Source of the DNA: an uncultured Geobacter sp.
GTDB lineage: Bacteria > Desulfobacterota > Desulfuromonadia > Geobacterales > DSM-12255
Assembly (NCBI GenBank): GCA_937871715.1
Contig: CALMOE010000203.1
Coordinates: 1-45,624 of the forward strand
DNA length: 45,624 nt
Reading direction: 5' to 3'
Made by a program: the position numbers and the translations under genes. Of the stretch, positions 24,030 to 34,472 are shown one piece after another. Each line of letters begins with the position of its first letter. Position 1 is the stretch's first letter. The notes under the pieces were generated by a model. The model searched no databases and was not told where the DNA came from. It saw nothing but the letters and a program-made list of their open reading frames with translations.

Positions 24030-26390
24030 ATGAACGGCACACCACTAAAGCTACTGGAGTTCGGCAAGATTCTGGAGAGGATAGCCATCTTCACCCATGG
24101 CGCACCGGCGGTGGAGAGGGTGATGGAGATCGCCCCCCTTGGCAGCAGGGAAGAGATGGAGCGCCGCTTCGGCCTGATTGAGGAGATCCGCCAACTGGGG
24201 CGTAGCGCCATAGGGCTACCCCTAAGCGACTACGAGGACGTCACCCCGATAGTCGAGCTTGCCAGGCCTGCAGGTGCGGTACTGAACCCCCTGGAGCTGG
24301 CCAGGATCCTCCCCATACTCCGGATCAGCCAGGCCATCCGCAGACAGCTTGATTACCGCGGCGACACCCCCCTCCTGGCGGAACTGGGGAGCGGGATAAC
24401 CGGCTTCCCCGACATCATGGAGGCACTGGAGCACGCCATCGCCCCGGACGGCACCCTCCTGGACACGGCCTCCACCCTCCTCTTCCAGCTGCGGCGCAGC
24501 ATCAGGCAGCTGACCTCAAGGGTGCGCAAGCGCCTGGAGGAGATCGTCAGGGAGAGGGAGGTGGCCATCTTCCTCCAGGACGACTTCATCACCCAGCGCA
24601 ACGGCCGCTGGGTCATCCCGGTGCGGATGGACTCCAAGGGGATGGTCCCGGGGGTGGTGCACGACGTCTCCAACTCTGGGGAGACGGCCTTCATGGAGCC
24701 GATCGAAGTCATCGCCATGGTCAATGAGCTGGAGAACCTCCACGCCGAGGAGAAGGGCGAGCAGATCCGCATTCTGCGCCAGTTCACCTCCTGGGTGCGC
24801 CAGGACGGGGACGGCATTCTGGCCAACATGGAGGGGATCGTCGCCTTTGACCTGCATAACGCCATCGCCGGCTTCGCCGACCTCCTCGGCGCCAACCGAC
24901 CCGAGCTGAGCAGTGAGCTGCGCCTCAGCATCCGCGGGGGGCGCCACCCCCTGCTGCTCCTCATGGAGCGGGAGCGGGGCGGCAGGGGGGTGGTCCCCCT
25001 GGAGCTGACCCTGGGGGATACGGACTCAGGGCGGGTGCTCCTCATCACCGGACCCAACACCGGCGGCAAGACCATTGCCATCAAATGCGCCGGACTGCTC
25101 ATCGCCATGGCCCGCTCCGGAATCCCGGTTACGGCCGACAGCTCGTCGCTCTTCCCGGCGGAAGCCACGGTCCTGGCAGATATCGGCGACGAGCAGTCCA
25201 TCGAGGAGAGCCTATCCACCTTCTCAGCCCACATCAGCAAGATATCCGCCATCCTTGGCAGGGCTGACGCCGGCACGGTAGTCCTCCTCGACGAGCTGGG
25301 GACGGGGACGGACCCGACCCAGGGGGCCGCCCTTGCCTGCGGCATCCTCGCCGACCTGATGGCCAAGGGGTGCCTGGTGCTGGCCACCACCCACCTGATC
25401 GACATCGTCGCCTTCGTGCAGCGTAGCGCCGGGATGGTCAACGGGGCGATGGAGTTCGACCGCAGGACCCTCACCCCCGGCTACCGCCTGGCCATCGGCG
25501 AGCCGGGGCAGTCCCACGCCCTGGATATCGCCCGGAGGTGCGGCCTGCCGGAGCGGATCATCGCCAGCGCCGAGGGGATGGTGGGGAGGATGGAGTCGGA
25601 GTTCCACACCCTCCTCGCCGAGCTGAAGGAGATGCGCCGCCGGCACGAGGAGACCCTTGAGGAGATGCTGCGCCGCGAGAGGCTCCTGGCCTCCCGCGAG
25701 TCCGACCTTGCCGCAGCGGCAGCCGAGATGGAGGTAAGGATCAGGGAGAGCCGGGCAAAGGGGCTAAGGGAGGCAAAGGAGCTGGTCCAGGGGGCGAGGA
25801 GGGAGATCAACCGGATCCTGGAGGAGGCGAAGAGGGAGAAGGGGAGGGATGCCGTAACAAAGCTGGCCGAGGTGGAGGAGAAGCTGGACGCCCCACTGCG
25901 GGAGCTGGAGGGGGGCAAGGTTATCCCGGCTGAGGAGATCAGGGCGGGGATCAGGCTCTTCGTGCGGATGCTCGGCATGGACGCCACGGTGCTGAGCGTG
26001 GATGGCAGGCATCGGCGGCTGCGGGTCAAGGCCGGCACAATGGAGATCGAGGTCCCCTTCGAAGGAGTTGAGCACCCCAGGGGGGGTGGGGAGGCGAAGA
26101 AGAGATCCGCCGGCAGGCACAGCGTATCGACCGCTGGTGGCGCGGACGAGAAGCGCGAGATAAACCTCATCGGCAAGCGGGTGGAGGATGCCATCCTCCT
26201 CCTGGACAGGTTCCTCGACCAGGCAGCCCTGAGCGGCTGGCAGGAGGTGCGGGTGATCCACGGCAAGGGGACCGGCAACCTGATGCGCGGCCTGCGGGAG
26301 CACCTGGCCAGACACCCCCAGGTGGCATCATTCCGCCCGGGGGAGCCCTACGAGGGTGGCGAGGGGGCGACCGTAGTCACCATGGGCTGA
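24030..26390 (+). CDS. mutS2: MutS2 ATPase/endonuclease with Smr domain
   Basis: MutS2 is a MutS paralogue lacking the mismatch-recognition domain. In Bacillus it is known to recognise collided ribosomes and split them; a role suppressing recombination is also described. The 786-residue protein has core and clamp helices (1-330), Walker A GPNTGGKT (about 341-348), Walker B VVLLDELGTGTDP (about 417-428), a long charged coiled coil (about 515-620) and a C-terminal Smr nuclease-like domain with HGKGTG near 744-749. The coupled GGQ protein just upstream strengthens a translation-rescue role here. A hairpin terminator follows. Confidence 0.95.
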   Translation: MNGTPLKLLEFGKILERIAIFTHGAPAVERVMEIAPLGSREEMERRFGLIEEIRQLGRSAIGLPLSDYEDVTPIVELARPAGAVLNPLELARILPILRISQAIRRQLDYRGDTPLLAELGSGITGFPDIMEALEHAIAPDGTLLDTASTLLFQLRRSIRQLTSRVRKRLEEIVREREVAIFLQDDFITQRNGRWVIPVRMDSKGMVPGVVHDVSNSGETAFMEPIEVIAMVNELENLHAEEKGEQIRILRQFTSWVRQDGDGILANMEGIVAFDLHNAIAGFADLLGANRPELSSELRLSIRGGRHPLLLLMERERGGRGVVPLELTLGDTDSGRVLLITGPNTGGKTIAIKCAGLLIAMARSGIPVTADSSSLFPAEATVLADIGDEQSIEESLSTFSAHISKISAILGRADAGTVVLLDELGTGTDPTQGAALACGILADLMAKGCLVLATTHLIDIVAFVQRSAGMVNGAMEFDRRTLTPGYRLAIGEPGQSHALDIARRCGLPERIIASAEGMVGRMESEFHTLLAELKEMRRRHEETLEEMLRRERLLASRESDLAAAAAEMEVRIRESRAKGLREAKELVQGARREINRILEEAKREKGRDAVTKLAEVEEKLDAPLRELEGGKVIPAEEIRAGIRLFVRMLGMDATVLSVDGRHRRLRVKAGTMEIEVPFEGVEHPRGGGEAKKRSAGRHSVSTAGGADEKREINLIGKRVEDAILLLDRFLDQAALSGWQEVRVIHGKGTGNLMRGLREHLARHPQVASFRPGEPYEGGEGATVVTMG

Positions 26391-26397
26391 GCAGAAG

Positions 26398-26426
26398 AGG
26401 GGGCAAGGGGCGACCCTGCCCCCCTT
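26398..26426. terminator. Hairpin terminator between mutS2 and the small TPR-like gene
   Basis: AGGGGGCAAGGG pairs with CCCTGCCCCCCTT (one bulge) around a short loop, between two convergent genes. The T tract is short. Confidence 0.6.
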
Positions 26427-26450
26427 CGTGACACGTTTACCGGTGACTGG

Positions 26451-26885
26451 CTACTTGGCAGGCGCGGCTTGCGTCGGGGGCTGGGGAGCAGCCATCTCCT
26501 GGCGGAGCCTTTCCACCGCCTGCAGCGCCTCGACGCGGAAATCGCTCTGGGGATAGGCGGCGAGGAACTCCTCCAACTGTTTCAGGGCCTGCTGACCATC
26601 CCCTTTCAGCCTGCTCTCCACCGCGGCGCTGAACTGCTGCAGCTCCTCCTCCCCCGCTTCGGCCGGTTTCTCCTTCCCCTTCCAGTAGATGTCGGTGGCC
26701 TCGTCACTCTTGGCCCCCCGCACCCCCCCTACGGCGGTTGTGGTGACACCCTTCTTCACCGGGGTGATCTTCTCCAGCTTGCCGGAGAGGCTCTCCCAGA
26801 ACCCCTCCCTCTTCCCCCCCTCACTGCCGTGGGCAAGGGTGGCTGCCAGCATCAGGCCGGCAACCAAGAACAGACACTTTTTCAT
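26451..26885 (-). CDS. Small secreted protein with YbgF/TPR-like helical domain
   Basis: This 144-residue protein starts at the ATG with GGAGG eight bases upstream. A signal peptide (MKKCLFLVAGLMLAATLAHG) is followed by a low-complexity linker and a C-terminal helical unit: LKGDGQQALKQLEEFLAAYPQSDFRVEALQAVERL. This resembles a single TPR/YbgF pair that tracks a 'size-of-pool' helix. The tail is Pro/Gln/Ala-rich (QPPTQAAPAK). It is the last gene of the three-gene unit with the giant propeller protein and the cyclase, 47 bases after the former. It is probably periplasmic; the linker and tail suggest it contacts a partner. I do not recognise a named family. Confidence 0.75.
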   Translation of the reverse strand: MKKCLFLVAGLMLAATLAHGSEGGKREGFWESLSGKLEKITPVKKGVTTTAVGGVRGAKSDEATDIYWKGKEKPAEAGEEELQQFSAAVESRLKGDGQQALKQLEEFLAAYPQSDFRVEALQAVERLRQEMAAPQPPTQAAPAK

Positions 26886-26932
26886 GAACGACACCTCCGT
26901 TTGCGGCCTCAATGGCTCCGGCCACCATGGGT

Positions 26933-29900
26933 TTACATGCTTCCGAGAAGCTCGACTGCTATGCTGCGGTACTTCTTCACCAGGGTGGCATCCTTCTTCG
27001 TGGCCCGGAGGAAAGTTTCCGCCGCCTTGTCACGGTTGTCAAGGCGAAGATGGCAGAGGGCAAGGTTGACGAGGATGTAGGGGTCCCCCTCGTCCAGTTC
27101 GGCCGCCTTCTCGTAGGCGCTCCTCGCCCCCTGGTAATCCCCCTGCAGGTAGCGGAGATTGGCCAGGTTGTTGATCACCTCGGCATTCGCAGGCATGAGC
27201 AGGTTGGCCTTTTCCAGGAACTTCCTCGCCTCGTCAAGCTCACCCGCCTCTCCGTAGATGATCCCCAACTGCAGGTGGGCGTTGCCGTCGCCGGGCTTCT
27301 CCTTGATCCGGGCAAAGTACCTGCTGCTGGCATGCATCAGCCTCATCCTGTTGATGCGGGCGATTTCGCCGCCGAAGCGCTTGTCCACCTCGGCGCGCCT
27401 GGCAACGGTTGCGCGCCACTCGGTAAGCGGCAAGCTGGCCGGCTTGTAACGCCCCCAGGCCAGACCCAGGTCGGTGATCTCCAACCCCTTCTCCCGCCAT
27501 TCGTAATATGCCTTGCTCCCGGCTTCCCAGGCTTTCATGAAAGGAGAACCCACCAGGGTCAGCTCCACCGGTGCCCAGACTATCCCCTCGTGGATGGCGA
27601 ACATGCCGTTCATGGTGGAGTCCCCCAGTTCGCTCGCCTGGCCGACGGCAAGCATGATGAAGATATGATCCAGGGTGCCGAGGAGCATGGTGCGGATGCC
27701 AAGCCCCTCCAGGGCGGCGGCGTAGAGGACAACCAGGTCGGTGCAGACCCCGGAGTTGCGTTTCAGGGTCTCCCGCGGGTACTGGACGTAGTCGACGATA
27801 CGTGTCTTCCCCTCCACGATCTGATAGGGGTTGTTGGGGTGCTGCAGATAGGTCATCCCCATCTGGCCGAGGTATTCGTAGATTGCCGCCGCATATACGA
27901 GGGGTGAGCCCATATCACCGTACTGGGTGACGATGGCCCGGGTGAACTCCAGGATTACCGGGTCCTTGGAGGTGACGAAGGTGGCCACCCGGTCCTTGTT
28001 GACCCACATCATGCGGTGCTTTTCATAGAGATTGATGGTGTTGTTCCTGGAGAAGCTGTGCTGCTTCTGGTTCTCGTAGTAGGTGGCCTGCAGTTCGGTC
28101 TGCACCGGCGTATCCTCGGTTACCTCCAGGATCTTGTTGTTGAAGACGGCCTTCAGGTCGACCACCCGGCTCTGCCGCGGAACGAGGTTGCGGATCTCCA
28201 CTTCGGTTGGGAAATCCATGAACTCCTTGACGGCAAAGGCAAGCTTGAGGATGCCGATCTCGTCCCTGGTGTTGTTTGTCAGGCGGACCTTGCCGATCCC
28301 TTCGGTTTCGTAGATCTTGTAGGTGTTGGAGAAGATATCTTCCATCTCCAGGATGTCTATCTCCAGGGGGGGCTTGGTGGCGACCATGGTGCTCACATCC
28401 ACCCCGCTCCGTTCGCTCTCCACCCCATCGATGCTCACGGCGCTCACCAGATAGGTGTAGTCGCTATCCGACTCCAGCCCCCCCTCGGCGAAGGAGGTCT
28501 CCTTGGTTTTCCCCACCAGGAGCGGCGGGGCATCCTCCTCGTCGCTCTCCCTGTAGACGGCAAAATGGTCGATATAATCGCGGCTCCCCGCCTGCCAGGT
28601 CAGATCCACCGACCACTCCTGGCTCTTCGCCTCCAGGTTGCCGGGGGGGGGCGGGACGAACTTCTTCGCCACGGCAGTAGCCCTCTCAGTGGAGATGTTC
28701 TCGTTGCCGCCGCGCACCACGGCGCTCACCATGTAGGAGTAGGTCAGATCCGGCAGGGCCTTGGCGTCCCTGAAGGAGTTCCCCTTGACAACCGCCACCT
28801 CCCTGTATTCACCCCCGCCTGCCTGGGAACGGAACACCCGGAAGGACTCCACGAACGACTCGTCGCTCCCCCGCCAGCTAAGCTCCACGCTGCGCATGCC
28901 GCCGACGGCTACCAGGTCCTTGGGTGGGGAGGGGGTGTAAATGGTGGTGAACTCCTGCACCCTGCCGATCCCCGGATCGGAAACGAGGAAGCTGATGTCG
29001 TCCATCACCGCCAGGGATGACGGTTTGCGGAAGTCACCCTTCCCCTCACCCTTGGCCCCGAACTCCCTCTTGTACTCCCCATAGAGGTTGAAGACCTTGA
29101 CGCTGTTCGTGCCGGCGTCGAGGACCATCACCTCGCTGCCGCTGACCGCCACCTTCACCGGCTTCTCAAGCCTCCCCGGGCCATCCCCCCTGCCGCCGTA
29201 CTCACCCAGCGGTTCGCCATTGGGCTTGAGAACTGTGATCACATTGCGGGAGCCGAGGAGCACATGGAGGTTCCCCTTGGCATCCTGATCGAGAGAAATC
29301 GGCCTCTCCAGGGGCTTCCCCCCCACCCCGCGGCCGAAGGCGCTCAGGAATACCCCCTCGGAGTTGAACAGCTGCACGCGGTCGTTGCCAGTATCGGCCA
29401 CGTAGATAACTCCGTCCCTGGCGATGCGGATATCGCTCGCCCCGGAGAAATACCCCTCCCTGCTCCCTTCGGCACCGGTCCTGGTGAGGATCTTCCCCCC
29501 GTCGTCAAGCCTGAGGAGCTGCCACTCCTCACCGTCCAGGATCCACGGCAGCCCCTGGGGATCCACGTCAATGGCCAGGGGCTTTCTCCCCGCAAGACTG
29601 AAGCTCTTCTCCACCTGGCCGGAGCGGACGACGACGATCGACCGCTCCTCGGCATCGATGCCGTAGATCCGGCCGTGGCTCCTGTCGAAGGCTAGCTTCC
29701 CCACGGGGAGCGGGAGGTTCCTGTTCCAGCGCACCGAGGTAGGGGGGGGGATGCTCAGGGGGAGGTCGCTCACCCCCCCCTTGTCCGTGGCTATCACCTG
29801 CACCGTACCCTTCTCCCTGTCGACGGCATAGACCCTGCCGAAAGAATCGGCAAAGATTCCCCAGAGATCCTTGAACTGGACCTTGCCGTCGCCCAGGGTG

Positions 29901-30640
29901 CCGAAGGAGAAGAGCTTCTCACCCTTGGAGCTGTACTTGGTGATGTTGTAGTTCCCCTGGTCGGTGACAAATACGCCGTCTTCGGCCACCGCCAGGGAGT
30001 AGGGCTTCTCCGGGCCGCTGATCACCCCCACATAGGAGCCGTCCTGGCGATAGATCTTCACCTGGCGGCTCTCCCCGTCCACGGCGTACACATTCCCCCG
30101 GTTGTCAACAACTACGTCGGTGGGGCTCTTTAGCCGCGCCCCCCCCTCGCCGCTGCTGCCTATGGAGTGGAGATAGACCCCGTTTGGGCCGAAGAGCTGG
30201 ATGCGATCGTTGCCATAGTCGGCAACATATATGACCCCCTGATAGACGAAGATACCGCTGGGGTTGCTGAGCTGCTTCGGACCGCTCCCCCCCTTGCCAA
30301 AGCTCTCCCTGTACCCGCCCCCCCTGGAGAAGACCACCACCCGGTCGAGGGAGGTGTCGCAGACATAGATGTTGTCTCCGTAGACCGCGATGCCCGCGGG
30401 CTTCTTCAGCAGCGGATCGCCATCCGGGTCCATACCCTGGATGGTGAGGACGTTCTTTCCTTCCAGGGTATGGACTCTGACGCTTCCATCCCTGGTGGTG
30501 ACATAGAGGTTGCCGCTTTTGTCCGCTGCCACCCGTTGCGGTTTTTCCACTGCAACCTCGGCTACCAGCCTGACCTGATGGGCTCCATGGGCAAGGGTTG
30601 CCATAAGGAAAAACATTGCTGTCACTGCTATCCTGAACAT
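26933..30640 (-). CDS. Giant secreted NHL-propeller/FN3/transglutaminase-like/TPR protein
   Basis: The 1235-residue product starts at ATG 30640 (GGGAGG six bases upstream) with a signal peptide (MFRIAVTAMFFLMATLAHG). NHL-type propeller repeats (for example IYVADYGNDRIQLFGPNG and IYVADTGNDRVQLFNSEG) fill about residues 20-570. Two fibronectin type III domains follow (about 580-680 and 685-775; SVELSWRGS..., SVDLTWQAGS...), then a beta domain (to ~930). A transglutaminase/protease-like core (~935-1040) has candidate catalytic Cys966 (SGVCTDLVVLYAAALE) and His992 (TLDHIFIML). TPRs (~1120-1235) close the protein. Its domain order is unusual and I know no characterised homologue. It lies between a CHASE2 cyclase gene and a small secreted protein gene, which suggests periplasmic or surface signalling or processing. 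Confidence 0.88.
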   Translation of the reverse strand: MFRIAVTAMFFLMATLAHGAHQVRLVAEVAVEKPQRVAADKSGNLYVTTRDGSVRVHTLEGKNVLTIQGMDPDGDPLLKKPAGIAVYGDNIYVCDTSLDRVVVFSRGGGYRESFGKGGSGPKQLSNPSGIFVYQGVIYVADYGNDRIQLFGPNGVYLHSIGSSGEGGARLKSPTDVVVDNRGNVYAVDGESRQVKIYRQDGSYVGVISGPEKPYSLAVAEDGVFVTDQGNYNITKYSSKGEKLFSFGTLGDGKVQFKDLWGIFADSFGRVYAVDREKGTVQVIATDKGGVSDLPLSIPPPTSVRWNRNLPLPVGKLAFDRSHGRIYGIDAEERSIVVVRSGQVEKSFSLAGRKPLAIDVDPQGLPWILDGEEWQLLRLDDGGKILTRTGAEGSREGYFSGASDIRIARDGVIYVADTGNDRVQLFNSEGVFLSAFGRGVGGKPLERPISLDQDAKGNLHVLLGSRNVITVLKPNGEPLGEYGGRGDGPGRLEKPVKVAVSGSEVMVLDAGTNSVKVFNLYGEYKREFGAKGEGKGDFRKPSSLAVMDDISFLVSDPGIGRVQEFTTIYTPSPPKDLVAVGGMRSVELSWRGSDESFVESFRVFRSQAGGGEYREVAVVKGNSFRDAKALPDLTYSYMVSAVVRGGNENISTERATAVAKKFVPPPPGNLEAKSQEWSVDLTWQAGSRDYIDHFAVYRESDEEDAPPLLVGKTKETSFAEGGLESDSDYTYLVSAVSIDGVESERSGVDVSTMVATKPPLEIDILEMEDIFSNTYKIYETEGIGKVRLTNNTRDEIGILKLAFAVKEFMDFPTEVEIRNLVPRQSRVVDLKAVFNNKILEVTEDTPVQTELQATYYENQKQHSFSRNNTINLYEKHRMMWVNKDRVATFVTSKDPVILEFTRAIVTQYGDMGSPLVYAAAIYEYLGQMGMTYLQHPNNPYQIVEGKTRIVDYVQYPRETLKRNSGVCTDLVVLYAAALEGLGIRTMLLGTLDHIFIMLAVGQASELGDSTMNGMFAIHEGIVWAPVELTLVGSPFMKAWEAGSKAYYEWREKGLEITDLGLAWGRYKPASLPLTEWRATVARRAEVDKRFGGEIARINRMRLMHASSRYFARIKEKPGDGNAHLQLGIIYGEAGELDEARKFLEKANLLMPANAEVINNLANLRYLQGDYQGARSAYEKAAELDEGDPYILVNLALCHLRLDNRDKAAETFLRATKKDATLVKKYRSIAVELLGSM

Positions 30641-30714
30641 GCTGAACCTCCCCGCAGACTGATACGGGTTCTGACTCTCCCCCAAAAAACGCTCGCGCCA
30701 CTATATACCGGCAT

Positions 30715-32505
30715 TTACGAACGCAACCCCCTGAGGGCATATATCTCTACCGGCATCTTCTTCCCCTTGACCAGGATCTCACCCATGGGTTCGGTCTCCA
30801 TGAGATGATCGATCCTGTCGCGCAGGGAGCGGGTGATGACGGCAGAGTGAACGTCCCTGCTCTTGTCCTGGATCCGGTAGGTCAGGTTGACGTTGTCGCC
30901 GATGGCCGTATACTCCATCTTCTTTCCCACTGCCCCTATGTTCCCCACGATCACCTCGCCGGTGTTTATGCCGATCCCCCAGGAGAGTGGCTCGTCCCCG
31001 GCCAGGCGCCACTTATCCTGCAGAGGCCCCATGGCCTCCAGCATCTCCAGGGCGCAGCGGCTGGCCAGTTCGGCATGGTTCTCCTGGTGAAGCGGGGCGT
31101 TCCAGAATGCAAGTATGCCGTCCCCGAGAAACTTGTCCAGTGTACCGTCATGCCTGATGACGATGTCGGTCATGGCGGCCAGATAGTCGTTGAGGATGCG
31201 CACCACCTCCGCTGGGGAGCGGCTCTCGCTGTAGCTGGTGTAGTTCTTCACGTCGGCAAAGAGAATGGTCAGCTCCCGGGATTCGCCGCCGATCCTGGCC
31301 ATCCCCGGATTTTTCACCAGTTCGTCCACCACCCGCTTGGATACGTAACTGGAGAACATTGAGCGGATGTCCCGTGCCTGGCGGTCGATGATGAAGAATC
31401 GGTAGTAGGCGGCAACCGCATAAACCAGGAGGATGGCAATGAACGGGTAGACGACGCTGATCCACATCCCGCCGAGGAAAAGCCTCGTGGAGAGATAGGC
31501 ATGGCCGGCGAGGATGGCAATTACCAGCGGGAGGGAAACGGCATGGCGCAGCTTCCAGCAGACTGCGGCGGTCAAAGCCCCCCCAAGGATGATGATGAGC
31601 TGGTCGATTGCCCCCTCTCTCCCCCCCCGGCTTACGAAATTCCCCCTGGCGATGTTTTCCGCCACATTGGCATTCACCTCCACCCCCGGGGAGTTGTTGG
31701 AGAAGGGGGTGATCCGCATGTCGTAGATCCCCAAGGCGGTTGCCCCCACGAAGATGACCCTCCCCCGCAGGCTCTCTGCGCCGACTCTCCCCCTGACCAC
31801 GTCGACGAAGGAGTAGCGGTCGTACCTTCCCGGCGGGCCACTGTAGTTGATGAGCATCCTCTGCTCCCCGTCAGTGGGGATCCACCTCTCGCCGAGACGC
31901 AGATGGCGCGAACCCACCTCGAACTCGCCGACACCGAGGAGCTCCGCCGCACCGCTTAGCCCAAGGGACGGGTAAAATCTCCCCCCGTATGAGATGGCCA
32001 GCCTCGTCCAGCGGATGACCCCGTCGCTGTCCGGGAGGACATTGATCTGGGCGATTCTCCTGGCCCCCTTTACCAGGGTTGGGATGCTGGAGGTGATGCT
32101 GGAAACCTTGCCGTCCGGTGCGAACTCCATGCCGCAGGCAAGGGTGACGTTGCCGCTCCGGCGGATTGCCGCGCCGAAGGCTGCGTCGGCACCGGGGGAC
32201 TGGGGCTCGGGGAAGAAGGCGTCGAAGAGGACAGCCCTGGCCCCTGCCCGGCTGGTGGCGTCCAGCAGGGTGGCGTAGTGTTCCCTGGAGAAGGGGAACC
32301 TCCCCAGCTCGGCGATTGTCCTGTCGTCGATGGCGATGATGGCGATGGAGCGGCTGTCACCCGCCCCCCTGTGCAGGGACCTGACCCTTAGGTCGTAGGT
32401 CTTCTCCTCGAACCTCTCCAGAAGGTCCGGCTGTCGATGGTAGAGACCGAGCACAGCGGCTATCGACAGGAAGGTTACCAGGTATATGTTGAAGACCCTT
32501 TTCAT
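30715..32505 (-). CDS. CHASE2-sensor class III adenylate/guanylate cyclase
   Basis: The protein makes cAMP or cGMP in response to an extracytoplasmic signal. From the ATG at 32505 it has 596 residues: an N-terminal membrane helix (MKRVFNIYLVTFLSIAAVLGLY), an extracytoplasmic CHASE2 domain (about 25-310), three membrane helices (about 320-385) and a class III cyclase domain (about 415-590). Metal-binding Asp are visible in ILFADVKNYT and LDKFLGDGILAFWN, and the transition-state Asn/Arg pair in IGDNVNLTYRI. No strong ribosome-binding site precedes ATG 32505; a TTG at 32523 is an alternative. The downstream genes encode two secreted proteins. Confidence 0.93.
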   Translation of the reverse strand: MKRVFNIYLVTFLSIAAVLGLYHRQPDLLERFEEKTYDLRVRSLHRGAGDSRSIAIIAIDDRTIAELGRFPFSREHYATLLDATSRAGARAVLFDAFFPEPQSPGADAAFGAAIRRSGNVTLACGMEFAPDGKVSSITSSIPTLVKGARRIAQINVLPDSDGVIRWTRLAISYGGRFYPSLGLSGAAELLGVGEFEVGSRHLRLGERWIPTDGEQRMLINYSGPPGRYDRYSFVDVVRGRVGAESLRGRVIFVGATALGIYDMRITPFSNNSPGVEVNANVAENIARGNFVSRGGREGAIDQLIIILGGALTAAVCWKLRHAVSLPLVIAILAGHAYLSTRLFLGGMWISVVYPFIAILLVYAVAAYYRFFIIDRQARDIRSMFSSYVSKRVVDELVKNPGMARIGGESRELTILFADVKNYTSYSESRSPAEVVRILNDYLAAMTDIVIRHDGTLDKFLGDGILAFWNAPLHQENHAELASRCALEMLEAMGPLQDKWRLAGDEPLSWGIGINTGEVIVGNIGAVGKKMEYTAIGDNVNLTYRIQDKSRDVHSAVITRSLRDRIDHLMETEPMGEILVKGKKMPVEIYALRGLRS

Positions 32506-32513
32506 CGCCGGAT

Positions 32514-32542
32514 AACTTAGCAACTAACTGGTTTCATGTAAA
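32514..32542 (-). promoter_or_regulatory. Weak candidate promoter of the cyclase operon
   Basis: On the minus strand -35 TTTACA (32537-32542) and -10 TAAGTT (32514-32519) are 17 bases apart. The start would fall almost at the ATG (32505), giving a nearly leaderless mRNA. The -10 is poor. It lies just after the rpoD terminator, where a new promoter would be needed. Confidence 0.3.
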
Positions 32543-32573
32543 CAGCGTTCTAGGGGGGATGATCGGAGGGGAC

Positions 32574-32610
32574 AAAAAAGGGCCGTGGCAGCTACCTGCC
32601 ACGGCCCTTT
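32574..32610 (-). terminator. Rho-independent terminator after rpoD
   Basis: The perfect 12-bp stem CAG...GGGCCGTGG type (GGGCCGTGGCAG / CTGCCACGGCCC) has a 4-base loop and, on the minus strand, a TTTTTT run. It ends the rpsU-cvpA-dnaG-rpoD operon. Confidence 0.92.
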
Positions 32611-32621
32611 CCAGACTGGAA

Positions 32622-34382
<1,761 letters not shown>

Positions 34383-34472
34383 TCACTTCCCCTTCTGCCG
34401 GAAAGGGACGGCATCCGCAACGCCCCTGGCGCTACCTGCCGCGATTACCCATCCGACTGAATTGTCACAGTT

